DNA from: Polydactylus sextarius
Taxonomy: Eukaryota > Chordata > Actinopteri > Polynemidae
Direction of reading: 5' to 3'
Assembly (NCBI GenBank): GCA_016801845.1
Contig: CM028909.1
Span: 13,098,813-13,162,812, forward strand
Length of the DNA stretch: 64,000 bases
Shown here: one piece after another, positions 27,997 to 42,051 of the stretch
How positions within the stretch are numbered: position 1 is the first letter of the stretch
Layout: each line of letters opens with the position of its first letter
Notes under the pieces: model-generated
The model's input: only the letters and a program-made list of their open reading frames with translations
What the model was told of the DNA's origin: nothing
Databases searched by the model: none
Made by a program: the position numbers and the translations under genes

Positions 27997-30900
27997 GTTT
28001 CCCATCACATCACTTGTGGACTTACATATTTGCCAATTCAGGATAAAGGACATTAGGATAAAGGGACAAGAAGGGAAAACAGTCTGCTGGTATCTTTTAT
28101 TAATAAAGTTCGTCTATTTATAGAAGTGCAAATGAGCAGCGTGTCTTTATTTTGGCAAGATAAAACAGAGCTGATTAACAGTGGATGGCCTGAAGCAATT
28201 TGTACTGTCAATATGAGTATATTAACCTTCCATATCACTGTATCAATATAGTTATAGAAAACCAAAATGGTATAATTACTTAAAATCAACTTAAAGGAAG
28301 AATGACTCAGTATCAGTCACTTGGTCATCAGTACTCTTGGTTAGTAAAGTCTAGAAATGATCTAGTTTGTATTAACTGTAAAATGTAGTTTTTTATATGT
28401 TAAATTCCTCATGACGAGGTCTACTGATTAATAAATCTTCTCTAGAGTCACATGTTACCATGAAACCTAAGAGGGTTACTGGACACTACCTTTCCATATA
28501 TTGTCCACCAGAGTCCTTTCAGAAAGACATATGGTTGATTCTCATTCTACAAGAGTAGCAGAGGGAAATTTCTTCATTATTTTTTCTTTTTTGAAGTACA
28601 GGCTCCGCTGAGTGTTTTTCTACTTACTATCAAGATCACTCTCTGAAATGTGACAACCCTCTGAGAAATGCAATTAAGTTGCGCACCACTTGTTCCAATA
28701 TATTCGTATTTTTATGCATTTCATGGAGACTGAGCTCAGACCAGTGGGTTTTATTTGTCCTTATGCTTCATCCCTCTCCTCATCGCTAATTTTTTGTAGT
28801 GTTAATAATGAACAGCAGATAATTTTCTCTTTCACCTCACAAACACGCTGAGGAGATGAGATTCCCCTGCTGTGTGTCTACATGTGCCCAAAGCTATTGA
28901 GCGTAGAGTGCAAACTCTGATAAATTAATTATAATACAGCCTGGTTTGAGTAGATGTTTTGTCTATGCTCTGCAGCAGTGCGAGTTCAAAGGCATTGCGT
29001 GTGTGTGCATGTGTACAAATGAGTGAAAGAAAGATAGAGGGCAAGGGACATAAAATAGGATTATTATGGTCCAAAATGAACAACATTGCTATAAAAGATT
29101 TGAAAAACCATAATATTAAATAAGGTTTCGAGTTTCTAGATAGACTAGATTAGTTGACTTATTTCAAGCTATGACTAGATACTATCTACTCTGTGAATAC
29201 AAAGTACTTTTGGGCTAAACCTGAAGGTTACGACTTTCCTCACACTTAAACTGCCAATCTCAAGTACATTTCACAGCTACCTATTTTAAGGAACGACATC
29301 TTGTACATGACACACTGCCTCTCAACAGTGAGCTTATGTCTTACCTACCAAGCCTCCACAGAGAAAGAAAATCAATCTTCTCACACCACATACATGTTCG
29401 ACTGCCTCGAATAAGATTTAAGTGCATTGTTCATGTATGCAATACCAAGGTTATAGACCGTTTCCCCCCTAACAGCTAAAACACTCACCCTGTGGTGCAT
29501 TCAACATGATTTCTCATCCACTGCCACTTGATAGATTGATGGTTCCCTGTGCTTAGGGAAGTGTTTCTAAATCGGTTTTGAAAATCAGCTGAAAAACTAG
29601 ATGCATTTATTGGCTCTCTGATTTGAGCAGGTCTTTGATGTGCTGTTAATTCGATGCTAATAAGATTAAAACATAATGCTGATTGTCTCCTGTGAAATGA
29701 GGTTGGTGAAAATCCTTTGAGGAGACTTTTTATTGAGCGGCAGCGAACCATGGCCTCGCTACTCGTAGAGCAGAGAGGTAGAAGATGGGTTACTCACGAG
29801 AGGGGTTGGGAAATTGAATTAATATTGCCACCAGTCAACCTTTGAAGGAGAAAAAAAGGCTTAGTGAAATCTATTAATGGTGTTAGTCCATGTCTTGACT
29901 TCTATACTCTTACTAGTGTTTGGTGCTGTCAGATGGCACATGGAAGGATTAATCCCTCAGCATGTGTAATCCCACAAAGACATTTGGATAAAAAAAAAGT
30001 TGATTCCTAGCTTTGTGAAGGACACTTCTTTGACCGTGTACTGACACTAGAATGACAATGCACATTAGAAAATTCCACTATAATTCATTAATGAGTACAA
30101 TGTTAAACAATGCTGAACAATTATGGGACTTTATGTGTAGAAAAACAAATGACATAGCAGGGGAATCCACTAAGATCATCCTCAGTAATGGCTGTTGTGG
30201 TAAAGAGGAAGGAAAATGAGAGTAGAATGCAACAAACACACATACACTAACACACTAAAGCAGAAGGAAGAGCTCCAGAGACAAGCATTAATCCTCACAG
30301 ATTTAGTGTAGCAGAACAATTGCTTTTGTCACCCTGGATAATCAGCACAGAAAACAGTTTATGAATTACAGTATGCACAGACAGACGTAGACACAGACAC
30401 AACATGTGTGTGTGTGTGTGTGACAGTAAGAAAATGCATGTGTGTCAGCGCAAGAGTGAGTGCGCAATAAATAAAAAAGGAACAATGACGTCTACCTGTT
30501 CAAAAACCTTGGCTGAGAATCTGGGAAGATTAATCAGAGTCATTCAGACAGCGTTTATCACATTCTCTACAGGGAAATGAGAGGCGATTTATTTCTATAA
30601 CTTGGCCTACATATATGGAGAACTATCACTCACATTCACTTCAGCCCCCATTATCCACTCCAGTAATGAGCATGTCTGCCCAGTGGACACAATACTGTCT
30701 AATCCATAATTGTTTACATTCTGCTGTTTGCTCTCAGCCAACTAAATCAAGGGCCATTCCAATAAAACGACTACAACAGCGCAATAATAAGTGATGGTGT
30801 AATCATCCTCTTAAATCAGCTTTTATTTCTGTGGCATTGTGCAAACCCAAACCCAGTTGCCAATTTTATTACTTAAACGGATACATGCGTCAAAAGGTCA

Positions 30901-33352
30901 TCACTTAACTTAAACCTAAATACTATTAAGCAAAACAATCATGTTCAATTGTTGTTTTTATAATTATGACAAGATATTCTTCTCTTTGACCTTTGACCTT
31001 AGTATTTTCTTCTCAAACTGCACTTGCAACAATCGCAGGAAGCCTTAACATGTTTGGCAAGTCAAGTCCTCCCCTCTGGCACACAACATAACAAACAACA
31101 GTTGCAGGAAATGATGGGAAGAGATTCAGGGCTTGGTGTGGTGGGTTTGGTTTTACCATTCATCTTTCGACCTACGCAGTGGGCGGTAGCCATCAGCTGT
31201 TCAGGATGCTGCTAAATGCCCTGGAAACTGATAATCACCAACTCATTTTCAGGCTCCTCACTGAGAGCCTGCTGGTAATTGAATTGGAGAAGTGGGCACA
31301 AGTGTAGTAGGCTACGAAGGACTGTAGCCAAAAGCAATCAGCTGTGACAGACAGAAAGAGAAAGACAGGAAGGAAGAGAGAGGGAGACAGGTTCTATAAT
31401 GAAATGTTCACATATCTGGTGTAGCATTGCTTCAGCACCTTGAGCATCACTCCAATCACTTTGGCCCAGTTAGTCGATATGAAGTTAGTCAGGACGCTGT
31501 GTCCTATGACAGGGGAGCATTTGCATGCATGACACATCAATGACACATCATGACAAAAAGAGGTGGCAAAACAAAGCACACGTTAGAAAAACCCTCCCTG
31601 TCAGTCACCCTTCACAGTCTCAGCGGCCACACCAGGTTGCAAGGTAAATGCATTTTACAAAGGCTTGAAAAGCTTGGTGCTCAATATGTCCTTTCAAAAA
31701 ATGGGCAACCATCCAAAGAGGGTAAAATACATACCAATAACAAAACAGGGGAGCTTGAGCAAGTCCCTGGCAGTGCTGAAAAGAATCATTTCAGTGGCAG
31801 ATTTTGAAGGCTGACTGTGGTGCAGTATTGACTTGTGTGACCTCAAACACAAAAACACAAGCAGCAGGTACCAACTCTGCTAGCTAGTAAATTCTTTCTG
31901 TTTGACATGTTTAATCTGGTCTTATTCATTCTTCATACAGAATTGAGCTTATTGATTTGCTTGTAGATTTATTTTGTACTTCTTGGACCAATTTCCAGCT
32001 GAAGAAAAAAAGAACAATTTATCAGCTGCTGCTTTAATCAAGGACAGATAAAAGGGGGTAAAGAGACCTGTGATGCTGTAGATACAACATCAGCTGCAAC
32101 TTAACAAAAAGAGACTAAAACCAATCAAACAAGATTAAAAACTTAAAATCCATTGACCATAAAAGCCAAGAGGAAGCCATTTTAGCTATGCAAGCCTTTA
32201 GTCCAGATTACCATGACATTTTATACAAACATTCATGGAGCTCACATGATGAATCATAATGACTTATCCCCTTGACTTTTTTATCATGCACAATCAAGTC
32301 AACTTTTTAATTACTAAAGACCTGCAAATACAATCATATTCCCAACAGACTTCATAAAGCCACATAACGTCAGTGTTTAATATATGACAATGTCTTAAAG
32401 CTCCTAACTGCAATCAAAGAGCACAGGATGACTTTAGTTCCTGATACATTTAAACACATAATTTTAAATATATGATTGTGTAAATCTGCCCCTGCCCCAC
32501 AAAGCAATGGACACAGTATCCAAGTCAGTAATTGAGGCAGTTGTAAGTTACATTCACTTGTATGAGCAGACACATGAAAATGCTGTGAGTTATTGCTGTG
32601 TACCCAGGAACCATGGACCTGGAAAATTACTTTAGTGATTTTTATGCCTTCGTAATAACCCTAGTATAGTCACAACTCAACAGCCATGGATATAAAACTA
32701 AATGTGGGATCATGTAATTGCTTTAGCAAGGTACACCGAGATACAAACCAGAGCATCCTGAGTCTATGCCTTCATACTGGGAACTCGAACAGACAGAGCG
32801 CAATGTAAACATTGCTTGAATGTGGGAAAGTGTTCACAAAAAACTGAACACTCGCAGCCTCAGGATACACATTAGTTCAGAAGAAAACAAGAAAAAGAAC
32901 GGAGGGCAGAGGAGAGTTAACGACAAAGAAATCTAGAGCCACACAGCCCTGAGAGGATTATCACTGCAACATACCAGAAAACAAAACTGTGAGATGGAGG
33001 ATGGAGATGAAAGAGGAAACAACTTGGAATCAGGTAGCAGCCCACAGTTAGACTTATGTTAAAGCTTGTGATACAATATTCACTAAGTTGGTATTTTGTT
33101 ATTGAGACTGTGCAAGATGTCATATACTGTTTATCTGTACTGATTTCCAAGTATAGTTGACAGAAATGCACCTATTTGATTGTATCATATCATTAAAGCC
33201 TCTGACAAGGGGAGATTTCGGCCTATTGTTAATCCAGACGATAGGATTTACCATTTGGAAATGAACAATATCTCAATCAAATTTCATCTGGCCATTAACA
33301 TTTTTGGCTGGAACTAAACAGCACACAGGCTGACCAAAGTTGCACTCAGTGG

Positions 33353-33395
33353 CACAGAGAGACACAGAGAGAGACACAGAGAGAGAGAGAGAGAG

Positions 33396-33431
<36 letters not shown>
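33353..33431. repeat. (GA)n/(GACACAGA)n microsatellite
   Basis: Irregular GACACAGAGAGA units passing into a GA run of about 30 bp. Confidence 0.93.
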
Positions 33432-36400
33432 CTGGGGTGAGGGGGGGTGAAAATGGACTGACATTTCTATTTTGTGACCTCAGTAGCATGGAGCACATCG
33501 TTTCCTTATGTCTCTTTACATAACTAAGGCAAACTGAGGCAGGGGACATGGAGGGTGAGGAAAGACAAACTGAAGGAGAATTACAGCTGAAACGATCTTA
33601 AGGCCAAAGGTGACTGTGGAGGTTACCCAAGCTTTTCAACACACTCAACATTCTGGTTTTACTCTCCAGGCAGGTACAAGAGAGGACACACAAAATATAC
33701 ACAGCTGTGGTATTTGTCCTCCTAAGAGAAACAAGTGAATAATCTGGTAAATGTGTTGTGTTATAATGCTGACTTCCATCTAATACTATCAGTGTAAGTA
33801 AAGACAAGCAACAAATCCACAATTCACAACAAGAGATATTAAAATTAAGTGACAAAGACTTCCCAGTCTTTCTGTTAACTGTTATGTTGGCTTTGCTGGA
33901 TTCCTGCCAGATGCCTACTGTACCATAGCTTCTCGTGAGAAAAAAACAAAAAAAACAAAACTGTACAATCCTAAAAGCACAGATGAAGCCTCTGGAGAAT
34001 ATTATCAGCAAGAGAAATCTTTGACCCATAACTTCCCTTTTGGACTGAATCTCCACATACCATAATTGAAATTTTTTTTGTGGCACTGGGGCATATACTC
34101 TAAAAACAGGTGTTCAAGTGCGAGATGTCTCTGGCCTCATGTCCATCTGTTATAAACATGTGATATTTATTTGTCTTGTTTTATGACATCTTTCTGACTC
34201 TATCACACCCACAACTGTACCATTTATCCCCCACCCCACCCCACCCCCACTTCTTATTAAAATAGGATATCCTGATACAGATCACATGTTAATGCTACAT
34301 ATAACTGTCTTCTGGTGGTAATTATCTGCTCAGTGCTTTGTGTTACACACTGTGATAAGTAGTAGTTTTTGCTGCTGTTGGTTGGTTCCCTGATGTACGG
34401 TAGGAAGCACTTAACACTTTGTTGTCCTGCATTTTCTATCAAAGAGAACTGTTATTACGGAAAGGAGGATAAGTGTAGAACCTGCCAAGAGCTGTGACTA
34501 TAAATGCAAATGTTGCCTGGAATTCCTCCATATACCAACTCCATGCATAAATCCCTTAAAACCCATGGTAATCACTCTTACCAGTTTAATGAATAATTAA
34601 TCTTGATTTAATGAAGAAATTTAGGATATCGAAAAGAAAACAACAACAATTTGATTAGGTTTAGTGTGCTGACTGTACACGCAGAGGAGAGAGATTATTA
34701 GCATTTTAACATCTAGTTCATTTAATGACTTCTAGTGAACAGAGAGATTTGAGCTTTGATTTCAAATCTCTTACATGTTGCACATATAGGAACCATGACC
34801 CAGAGACATAAATCATTCACACTCCACTTCTTTGCAGTGTATGCATGTCATGAAGTCATGATCTCTTGGCATTATGCAAACTCTAAATAAGTCTTCATTG
34901 ATTGAGAAGGTCAGCTCGCCACTTGTCTTGACCTTAAAAAAAGTAAAGGTTATGAACAGACCTGGTACTAAAACACCACGGACAAATTACTTCCTTAACT
35001 GTGCTCATTAATCCAAGATGAAGGGTCATTGGCATCACATTTAGGTGCTATTTTTCAGTCATACACTCATCCCCCAGTCTAATTAGTAGCACTAACAACG
35101 GCTGGAGCATTTCTCACTACTGCCCAAATCAATATTCACTCATCTGCATTGATCATTTTTCACAAGCTGATAGCTTCAAAATAAATGCTCCATAAATCAG
35201 AGTTTGGTGACAATGAGTTGTGAGAGTGAGGAGAGACGGGCATTTTTGAAAGACAAAAAGTAGCATTTATAGGACACAAGTGAAACAAAAGCGAGCACAT
35301 TTATCCAACAGCATCTACACACACGTAACCCCTATACCACAGCTAGCATGAAAGGTCCTGTGTGGTTGTCTTGGAGACAGAGAGTAGGGCATTGATCTTC
35401 GAGGAGCAGTCATCAAAAGAAGCTGGTCTTTGATAAGGATATTAATCATACTCAGGCAAGACTATGCTAATGACTACAACACAACCAAACACTCCAGCTC
35501 TCATCAATACTTCATCAGTTGGAACAGCCTAATGAGTCTGCAAAGATGACAAGATGCATAGAGAATGGCTGTCATTTTTTGTTATGTGTAATAAAAGTGC
35601 AGTTTTAGAGATCTCCTCACTCCCATGTGAGGGCAAAACACACACTGTTTATGTGGCAAACTGTTTATATTCTATTAGACTGACTAGAAGACGGCAAAAT
35701 CAAATTATATAATAAAGGCTTTGATGCGTTAGTGCACTGAAAGAGATAATGCACATCATTATAATCTTGATTCCACTGCCAATGGAAGTATACCTCATAA
35801 GCCAAACATAACCCTTGGTTATGAAAACAAAGAAAATAACACTTAAGTAAAGTAATAAGACTAAAGTGATATTCTGTTTCATTTGGCTTCATTGAGGCTG
35901 GATTTGTTCATCTTAGCTGATGTCATGGTGCTTTACTTTATTTCATTAGTAATGTGTCTGTAGTATCACTGACAGTGACTGGTAAAGTTAACTGAAAAAC
36001 TTTGCTGAGATTGGTCGTTTAATAATTTGATACTTTAATAGGTTGATACTTAACAAGCTGTACACCTGTTTGAGTCTCATTCATGCTATTGATCATTTGC
36101 TTTTGCTTTTTTGACCCACCATGGATGTTGTTGGGTTGTTAGCTATCAAGTTACAGGAAAATAAGCAATCTCAATCGTGCGTACAAGGCCATGATTTGTT
36201 GCCCATTTCTCCAAGTGGAGGAAACAGCCATCATTAAGCACAACACCAGAATTACACAAAATTGCCAAACAAATCAGTGATGCAGACAGTGCTTCAGTGG
36301 TCTGGAACCACGCTTTGGTGTTGTAAAAGCTAACAAGTAAAATAGAAACTGCAGCCAACGGTGATATATACTTTAGCTTCAATGGGTCCCAGTGGTGCTA

Positions 36401-39177
36401 GCCTGGTTTCCTCCAATGGTCATAATAGTTTGTACCTTTCTAGTCTCGCCAGCCATCTGATGGCAGTAGACCAGCACTGATGGGCAATGGTTTCACCTAA
36501 AACTGTCTTTTTTTTTTTTTTTTTTCACTGAAAGCAGTGACCGGTTATTTGGGGTAAGAGCTGCTCCAGAGATTAAAACCAACAGTGGGCATCTTTATGG
36601 CAAATTTTCATGTTCTCCTTCATTAAATAAAATTCTACTTGAAAAGCAGCAATGAAACGTCATAAGAATGGAAATATGTGCAGTTAAATAGACAAAAAAT
36701 TAGCAATTTATTTCCTTCTATTAATTAGATAATGCTTGGTCAATTATCTTTACGGAGAAAATGAGTTTCTAAAGTGGTGCAGTCAGTGAAAAAGTTATAC
36801 AAGATACAGGTTGAGACATATCTCACTCCTTACTGTAACCGAATTAGCATTTTAATAGGAATAATGTTCTTATGAAAAAAGAGCTAGATAATTCAAAACA
36901 TGATACATCTGACTAACTGTGACTCATCGCTGGAGGCAAAATACATTTTATGTTAAATATATATAGAACTTTTAAGATTGTGTACTAAACATTTGCTACT
37001 GCATTTAGAAATTAAACTGAAATAATATTTTATACCTGGCCCCGCTGACAAACATTATCCATTATGAAGAAATAAGACTTTTACAAGCACTGTTTTGTTG
37101 CCTTATGTCTTATCTCTTTCAAAATTAAAATAAAGACGTGAACTGCGTAAAGTCTAGATGGACCAGTGATAAAAGCTGGTGTTTTAGCATTTGCTGTTTC
37201 TCTTACAAGTGCACAAACACCCTGTCTGCTGGTGTTCCAGACAGACAACAGGATGATAAAGGTTAAACCAAATATGACAAATGGCCAAAATTATTATCAC
37301 TCAAAAGGTCAAAATCAATTTGTTTAACAGCCTAGGGAATAAAATCCCTTGTTGCTTGAACGTCTGATTTGGCTAAAGCCTCATCTCTGTCTGCCTGCCT
37401 ACCTGCCCCTCATTTGCTGGATTTGAGTTTAGCTTTTTAGCCCTTTGATACAGTGAACACAGAGCTCTAAGGCTTGGGATTGTTGGCTGGTGGCTTCATA
37501 ACTTGCTTGGGTGGTTAAACCTTTTTTGTCCAGTGAGTCAAAAGTAGCAGCACAGCCCCTGGGTCCACTTTTGAGGATTTTACTCTCTTATCATCTTTGT
37601 ACCAAAGACAATTTGTGCCAAAATGTCCCCTGCAAATCTGTCTTTCAGCAATCTGCTTTAGAAATTACTAAAAAAAAAAAAAAAATAAGAAAGTAAGATG
37701 CAATAAATAGCTGTTCTACTGTGTGGTTTCCTCCACCTCTAGTTTTCTCCTGCCCCTCTCAGTCCAGTATCTAGCGTCCTTCTTCTCTGACATACAGTTG
37801 TCATTGTAGGCAATTTCCTTTTCCAGTAAGAACAGAGGGCAGATGCACTTCAAAAAGCCATTAATTCAGTCACTGAATGTCAATTATTGTCAGATAATAG
37901 AAACACTCAGAAAACCACACTTGAATGTAATGTTAATGAACTGTGTGCATGTAAACACAAAATCAAACAAACTTTACAACACACTCTAACACACAATCCC
38001 AAATAGACAAACAACAACTTTCAGAGTACATCACCAACACTGGGGTTAAGGCTCAGAAGTTAGCAATAAATTAAATATGAGAGCGTAGATGATATGAGAC
38101 AATACACGTGGAGAACAAAACAGAACACATTCTCGACAGCACAAAACTAAGCCCTGAGGCACCCAGACGGGAGGACAAGAAGTCATGGAAAACACTGTCT
38201 GTGGGAACTGGCTATCATCTCACTTAGTCATTTAGTCACGAGACTTGTCAGGATCCTTTAAACAAATTCCAATGTGAGGGTTAAAGACATAGTGGAAAAA
38301 GCTTTAAAAACTAAACTTCAAAGTTTGAAATCACATTCGATGTTTGAATGAACAACTCTTAAAAGGAGAAAAACCAACATATGTCCAAGATCCTATGAGG
38401 TGTATGTATATGAAAATAGGCAGTAACATTTGTCTGTGCATTTATACACTCCCAACAGAATAAAGTCAAACATTGTCTATATTTGTACGGTTCGTCTGCG
38501 TGCGCCTGATTGTGTGTGTTTATGACGTAAAGCGGGAGCAGAGACCAGGATGTCAGGGAGGTTTACATTAGTCAGCAGATGTAGTGGGCCACATCATTAC
38601 TCACTCTGACACCCACTTGTGGCCCCTGCTTTATTGATGAGGACTAGCTGAACAACTACCCCCCTCTTAACACACATGGAAACACACATACACATGAACA
38701 CACACCCTCCTCTTCCCCAATTCCACTGTAAAAGCAACAGGAGACTGGTTCAGTGTCTCAGGTCTCACTCAAGTGGGAAGTGACAAGAACTGAGTGTTTG
38801 AGATTATGGACTAGCACAGAGAGCAACACTTGCTACTGTGTGTTCGCAAAATTAACAGCCAACAGAGCAGAGAATGTCACAGCATTTTTCCACAATACAG
38901 CAGGCTACTCATCTGTACACAGAGCGCACAATCGATCCAAAATCAAACATCTGCTCAACACCAGATCTTCTGGGCTGGTTGTGAATGGCAGGGCATGGTG
39001 ACATGGTGCCAACTGTGTCACAGCAATGAGCTCAGAGCCATTTTTGGCCTCCATGACTCTGACATTTAGCAGGATGCTGCAATTTGTCAGCCTCTCAGTC
39101 TGACTCACACATCCACAACAGGGGACGCTCATAAAACACATTACCATTAGGCCTAATAGTGCCACATCACAGAACTC

Positions 39178-39181
<4 letters not shown>

Positions 39182-39229
<48 letters not shown>
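39182..39229. repeat. (TG)n microsatellite, 48 bp
   Basis: A pure TG array on the plus strand, about 1 kb from the donor-proximal AC array and in the opposite orientation. It reads CA in the kcnd2 transcript, so the two tracts could pair in the pre-mRNA. Confidence 0.97.
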
Positions 39230-39231
<2 letters not shown>

Positions 39232-40074
39232 CGGTGTAAAATTAATGATGTATGTGTGGTTCCCCTCACTACCATAAAATTACCGGTGGAAATATATTAT
39301 GACATAAAAATGAAGAAAAACAGGTTTGGAGACAGAACAAATGAAAGCATTAAAATGTTCTTCTTCTAAAATTCAAAGTAAATCCATGACTTTTGGAAAA
39401 GGGACACAGTAACAACAGCCCACGGCTGCAGGTTAATTAGGTATTCAGTGAATGATGGAAACATGCGCGACTTTCTAAAATTCTGTGTTAATAATTATAA
39501 TAATTATTGTTATCGCTGCACATTTGCTTGCCTCTCAAAACTAGGAGCATTTAAATATGTATCAGAACATTTGTACAAAGAGGCACTTAATTTTCAAGGC
39601 CAGCAACTAGTGATGAACTCGCACAGACTGGGTGAAGAAGGAGGAGGAGGAGGTGGTTATCAAAATGCAAAGTCACCGTTTCAGTTCATTCTGAACTGAA
39701 AGAGCATGCCCGCTAACTACAGGGCAAGAAGCACAGGGACGTATTGGCCTGTTTCTGTTTCTGCACAGTGTTTCTGTTTCACTAAGATGCTTTGCAATCT
39801 CCTATGTCTCTTTCTTTCTGTCCCTCTTATCTGTGATATGTAAAGGACAGGCAATGGCACAGTCATTACTGAGAGTGAGCATCTTGATGGCTGATCTTTC
39901 CCCAGAAAAAGACCATCATAATTGTGAGAACACAGTGGACACTGTCTATGGAAAACTGCCATGTTTCTGTTGTGTCATGTTATTATGTAAAGTTTACAAA
40001 GTATGTCTTGGAAAGGTTGTCGCTGACCTCTAGGCAGTTCACCCACATATAAGTGCAAATACACACGGTCATGC

Positions 40075-40231
<157 letters not shown>

Positions 40232-40264
40232 AGCACTCGCAACAAGATAAAAGAGGTGTTCGCT

Positions 40265-40276
40265 CTGCTCTTACCC
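40265..40276 (-). other. kcnd2: 5' splice donor of the kcnd2 first coding exon
   Basis: On the minus strand the exon ends CTTGG and the intron begins GTAAGAGCAG. Continuing the reading frame past this point would give TAA at once. The split codon (phase 2) is the first Gly of the selectivity filter, so the next exon should begin with a base completing Gly followed by Tyr-Gly-Asp. Mammalian KCND genes have an intron at this same place. Confidence 0.93.
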
Positions 40277-41377
40277 AAGCGTTGTCATAGTAACGATGGT
40301 GTACCAGAAGGAGGCTGGGATGCTGGTGAATTTGCTGGAGCTTGAACCCTTCTCTGCGTAGAACATAACAGTAGCAAAGATAATTATGGCCATAGTGAGG
40401 GAGAAGAGCAGGAAGCCAAGCTCAGAGGCACAGCTCTTCAGAGTGTAGCCCAGGATGCGAAGGCCCTGCGAGTGACGGGAGAACTTAAAGATGCGAAACA
40501 CACGGAAAACACGGAGTGTCACAAAAGCGCCACTCACGTCCTCGTTGTCAGTCATCACTAGGCCAATGTAATAGGGCAAGATGGCCACTACATCAATGAT
40601 GCTCATGACAGATCTCATGAAGCGGTAGCGACTGGGTGCAGCAAACAAGCGCATCAGATACTCCACGGTGAAGATCATAACACAGGCCGTGTCCATACAG
40701 AAAAAGGCCACGGTGTAGCGCTCACCACATGGCACTTCCTTCTGGTTGGGTGCTGAGCCGCAGGGCACCGTCTCCACCACGTTGGTGATGACAGAGACAG
40801 CAATGAAGAAGCCAGTGACGTAGTAGAAGACAAGGGCCATGGTGGAAGTGTGGGGATTTTCGAAAGCCCGCCACATGGTCTCCCTGAAGGTCATGTTGGG
40901 CAACTTTGCGTCCTTGTTGTCCTCCTGGTCATCCATCAAACGCTCTGCATTCTCCCTCTTCCTGTCCTTGTACTCTTCATAGCAGCAGTCACCGATGATC
41001 TCTGGGACAATGCCGAAAAAGGCCAGCTCCTCATCATAGGAGGAGATACACTCATAACGGGGGTAGTGGAGTTTGCCTGTGCGGTAGAAGTTGAGCACAC
41101 TGCGGAACACGTCAGGGTCCCGGTCGAAGAAGTACTCTTTGGTTTCCTCATTGTAGAAGAACTCCTTCTCTGAGCTGCCCAGCAGTGTGTCTGGGTAACG
41201 GTCCAGCGTGTTCCTCCAGGTCTGGAAGCGCCGTCCACTTACATTAAGAACGATTAGCTCATCCTGCCGTTTGCTCTTTTCAGTGGGTGCTGCTGGCATG
41301 GGCAAATTGGCCACAGGCATCCAACCGATAGCTGCCGCCCGGGCAAAGGGAAGCCATGCCGCTACTCCCGCCGCCAT
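40275..41377 (-). CDS. kcnd2: Kv4.2 A-type voltage-gated potassium channel alpha subunit, first coding exon
   Basis: The exon encodes 367 whole codons plus two bases of a Gly codon. Kv4 subunits form tetramers in the plasma membrane of neurons and heart muscle and carry fast-inactivating A-type K+ current with KChIP and DPP partners. Seen in order: a KChIP-binding N terminus starting MAAGVAAWLPFARAAAIGW; a T1 domain at about 40-135 with the zinc motif HX5CX20CC (H104, C110, C131, C132); S1 at 180-202; S2 at 222-244; S3 at 256-275; S4 at 284-302 with R289, R292, R295, K298, R301; S5 at 317-340; pore helix at 352-365, ending TMTTLG. RQDELIVLNVSGRRF fits KCND2 better than KCND3. The pore Trp is residue 358, against 362 in mammalian Kv4.2, so a few residues are missing N-terminal of the pore, probably in the T1-S1 linker. 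The ATG has A at -3 and G at +4. The frame stays open 16 codons upstream but has no earlier ATG before an in-frame TGA. The remaining exons lie outside the window. Confidence 0.96.
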
Positions 41378-41421
41378 GCTGTGTCCGGCTTGGGACGTAG
41401 GGGAGAACAAATCCAGGACCT

Positions 41422-41454
41422 TCACAACCAGCTTGACTTCAACTCATTCACCAT
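41422..41454 (-). promoter_or_regulatory. upstream ORF in the kcnd2 leader (10 codons)
   Basis: ATG at 41454 opens a ten-codon frame (MVNELKSSWL) that ends at TGA 41424-41422. This is 44 nt before the kcnd2 start and in a different frame. Its ATG has A at -3 if the transcript is contiguous upstream (TTCAG before ATG) and G at +4, so it is a plausible initiation site. A terminating uORF this close to the main ATG usually lowers or conditions translation of the main frame. Whether it is in the mature mRNA depends on the true exon start. Confidence 0.6.
41439..41447 (-). promoter_or_regulatory. minimal upstream ORF (two codons) in the kcnd2 leader
   Basis: ATG AGT TGA lies inside the longer uORF in another frame. 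It is a Met-Ser-stop unit that could make ribosomes start and stop just before the main ATG. Confidence 0.45.
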
Positions 41455-41476
41455 CTGAACGAAAGACAGAGGTAGA
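41455..41476 (-). other. candidate 3' splice acceptor in the kcnd2 leader
   Basis: On the minus strand the run CTACCTCTGTCTTTCGTTCAG is a pyrimidine-rich tract ending in CAG, directly followed by the ATG of the uORF. This is a good acceptor consensus. A weaker alternative (CATCATAG) lies slightly upstream. If used, the coding exon would start at 41454 and the leader would be joined from a separate 5' exon. If not, the 5' UTR is contiguous. Confidence 0.4.
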
Positions 41477-42051
41477 CTGTGAGTCCTATGATGATCATGA
41501 CAGGGTGAGAGAATGGGAGAACAGAAAAGAGGAAGAGAATTTGAGATACTTGTACGTCAAAAATGTGTAAGAGAAAAATATGCAGTTAAAAGAAACAAAA
41601 ACAATAAAAAAAAAGAAAGAAAAAAATAAGAGAAAAGAGCAAGCTATTGAGAAAAGAGAATGGACATTTGAATGAACATAAAAACTCATATTCTAACAAA
41701 CCAGTCTTGCTGAGACAGCAAAAAAGTATCTTTAATGGGCATAAAATTGAACATCACACTTAGGAGTGATAAACTTTTACAGTGCACTGTATAAAATATA
41801 TTTCTATTTGATATAATCGACTTTAATGCGATTACAGAGACATGCTGCAATTTCCAATAAGCATCATCTTCCCCATAATGACTTTAAGGCTATATTTCTC
41901 AGGTCCCCTCTATTGACTTATAGTTTAAAGCAGCAGTTTTCTCAAGGCCCCAGACAACTGCATATTACACTTTAAAAAAAACAGAGGCAGCCAAGCAACG
42001 AAACTGCGTTACAAAGCAGTCTATGTTGATAGATTTTTGTTAAGCTCTTTT

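Noticed and set aside
33598..34086. 162-codon open frame on the minus strand
   Set aside because: Composition is random-like, with poly-Phe and poly-Lys patches from homopolymers; no domain or gene context.
40850..41173. 107-codon plus-strand frame opposite kcnd2
   Set aside because: Antisense shadow of the conserved T1 and S1 coding sequence.
41378..41425. Extended kcnd2 N terminus starting 16 codons earlier
   Set aside because: The earlier start would be GTG, not used as such in vertebrates. The conserved Kv4 N terminus begins at the ATG at 41377, and an in-frame TGA lies just upstream.
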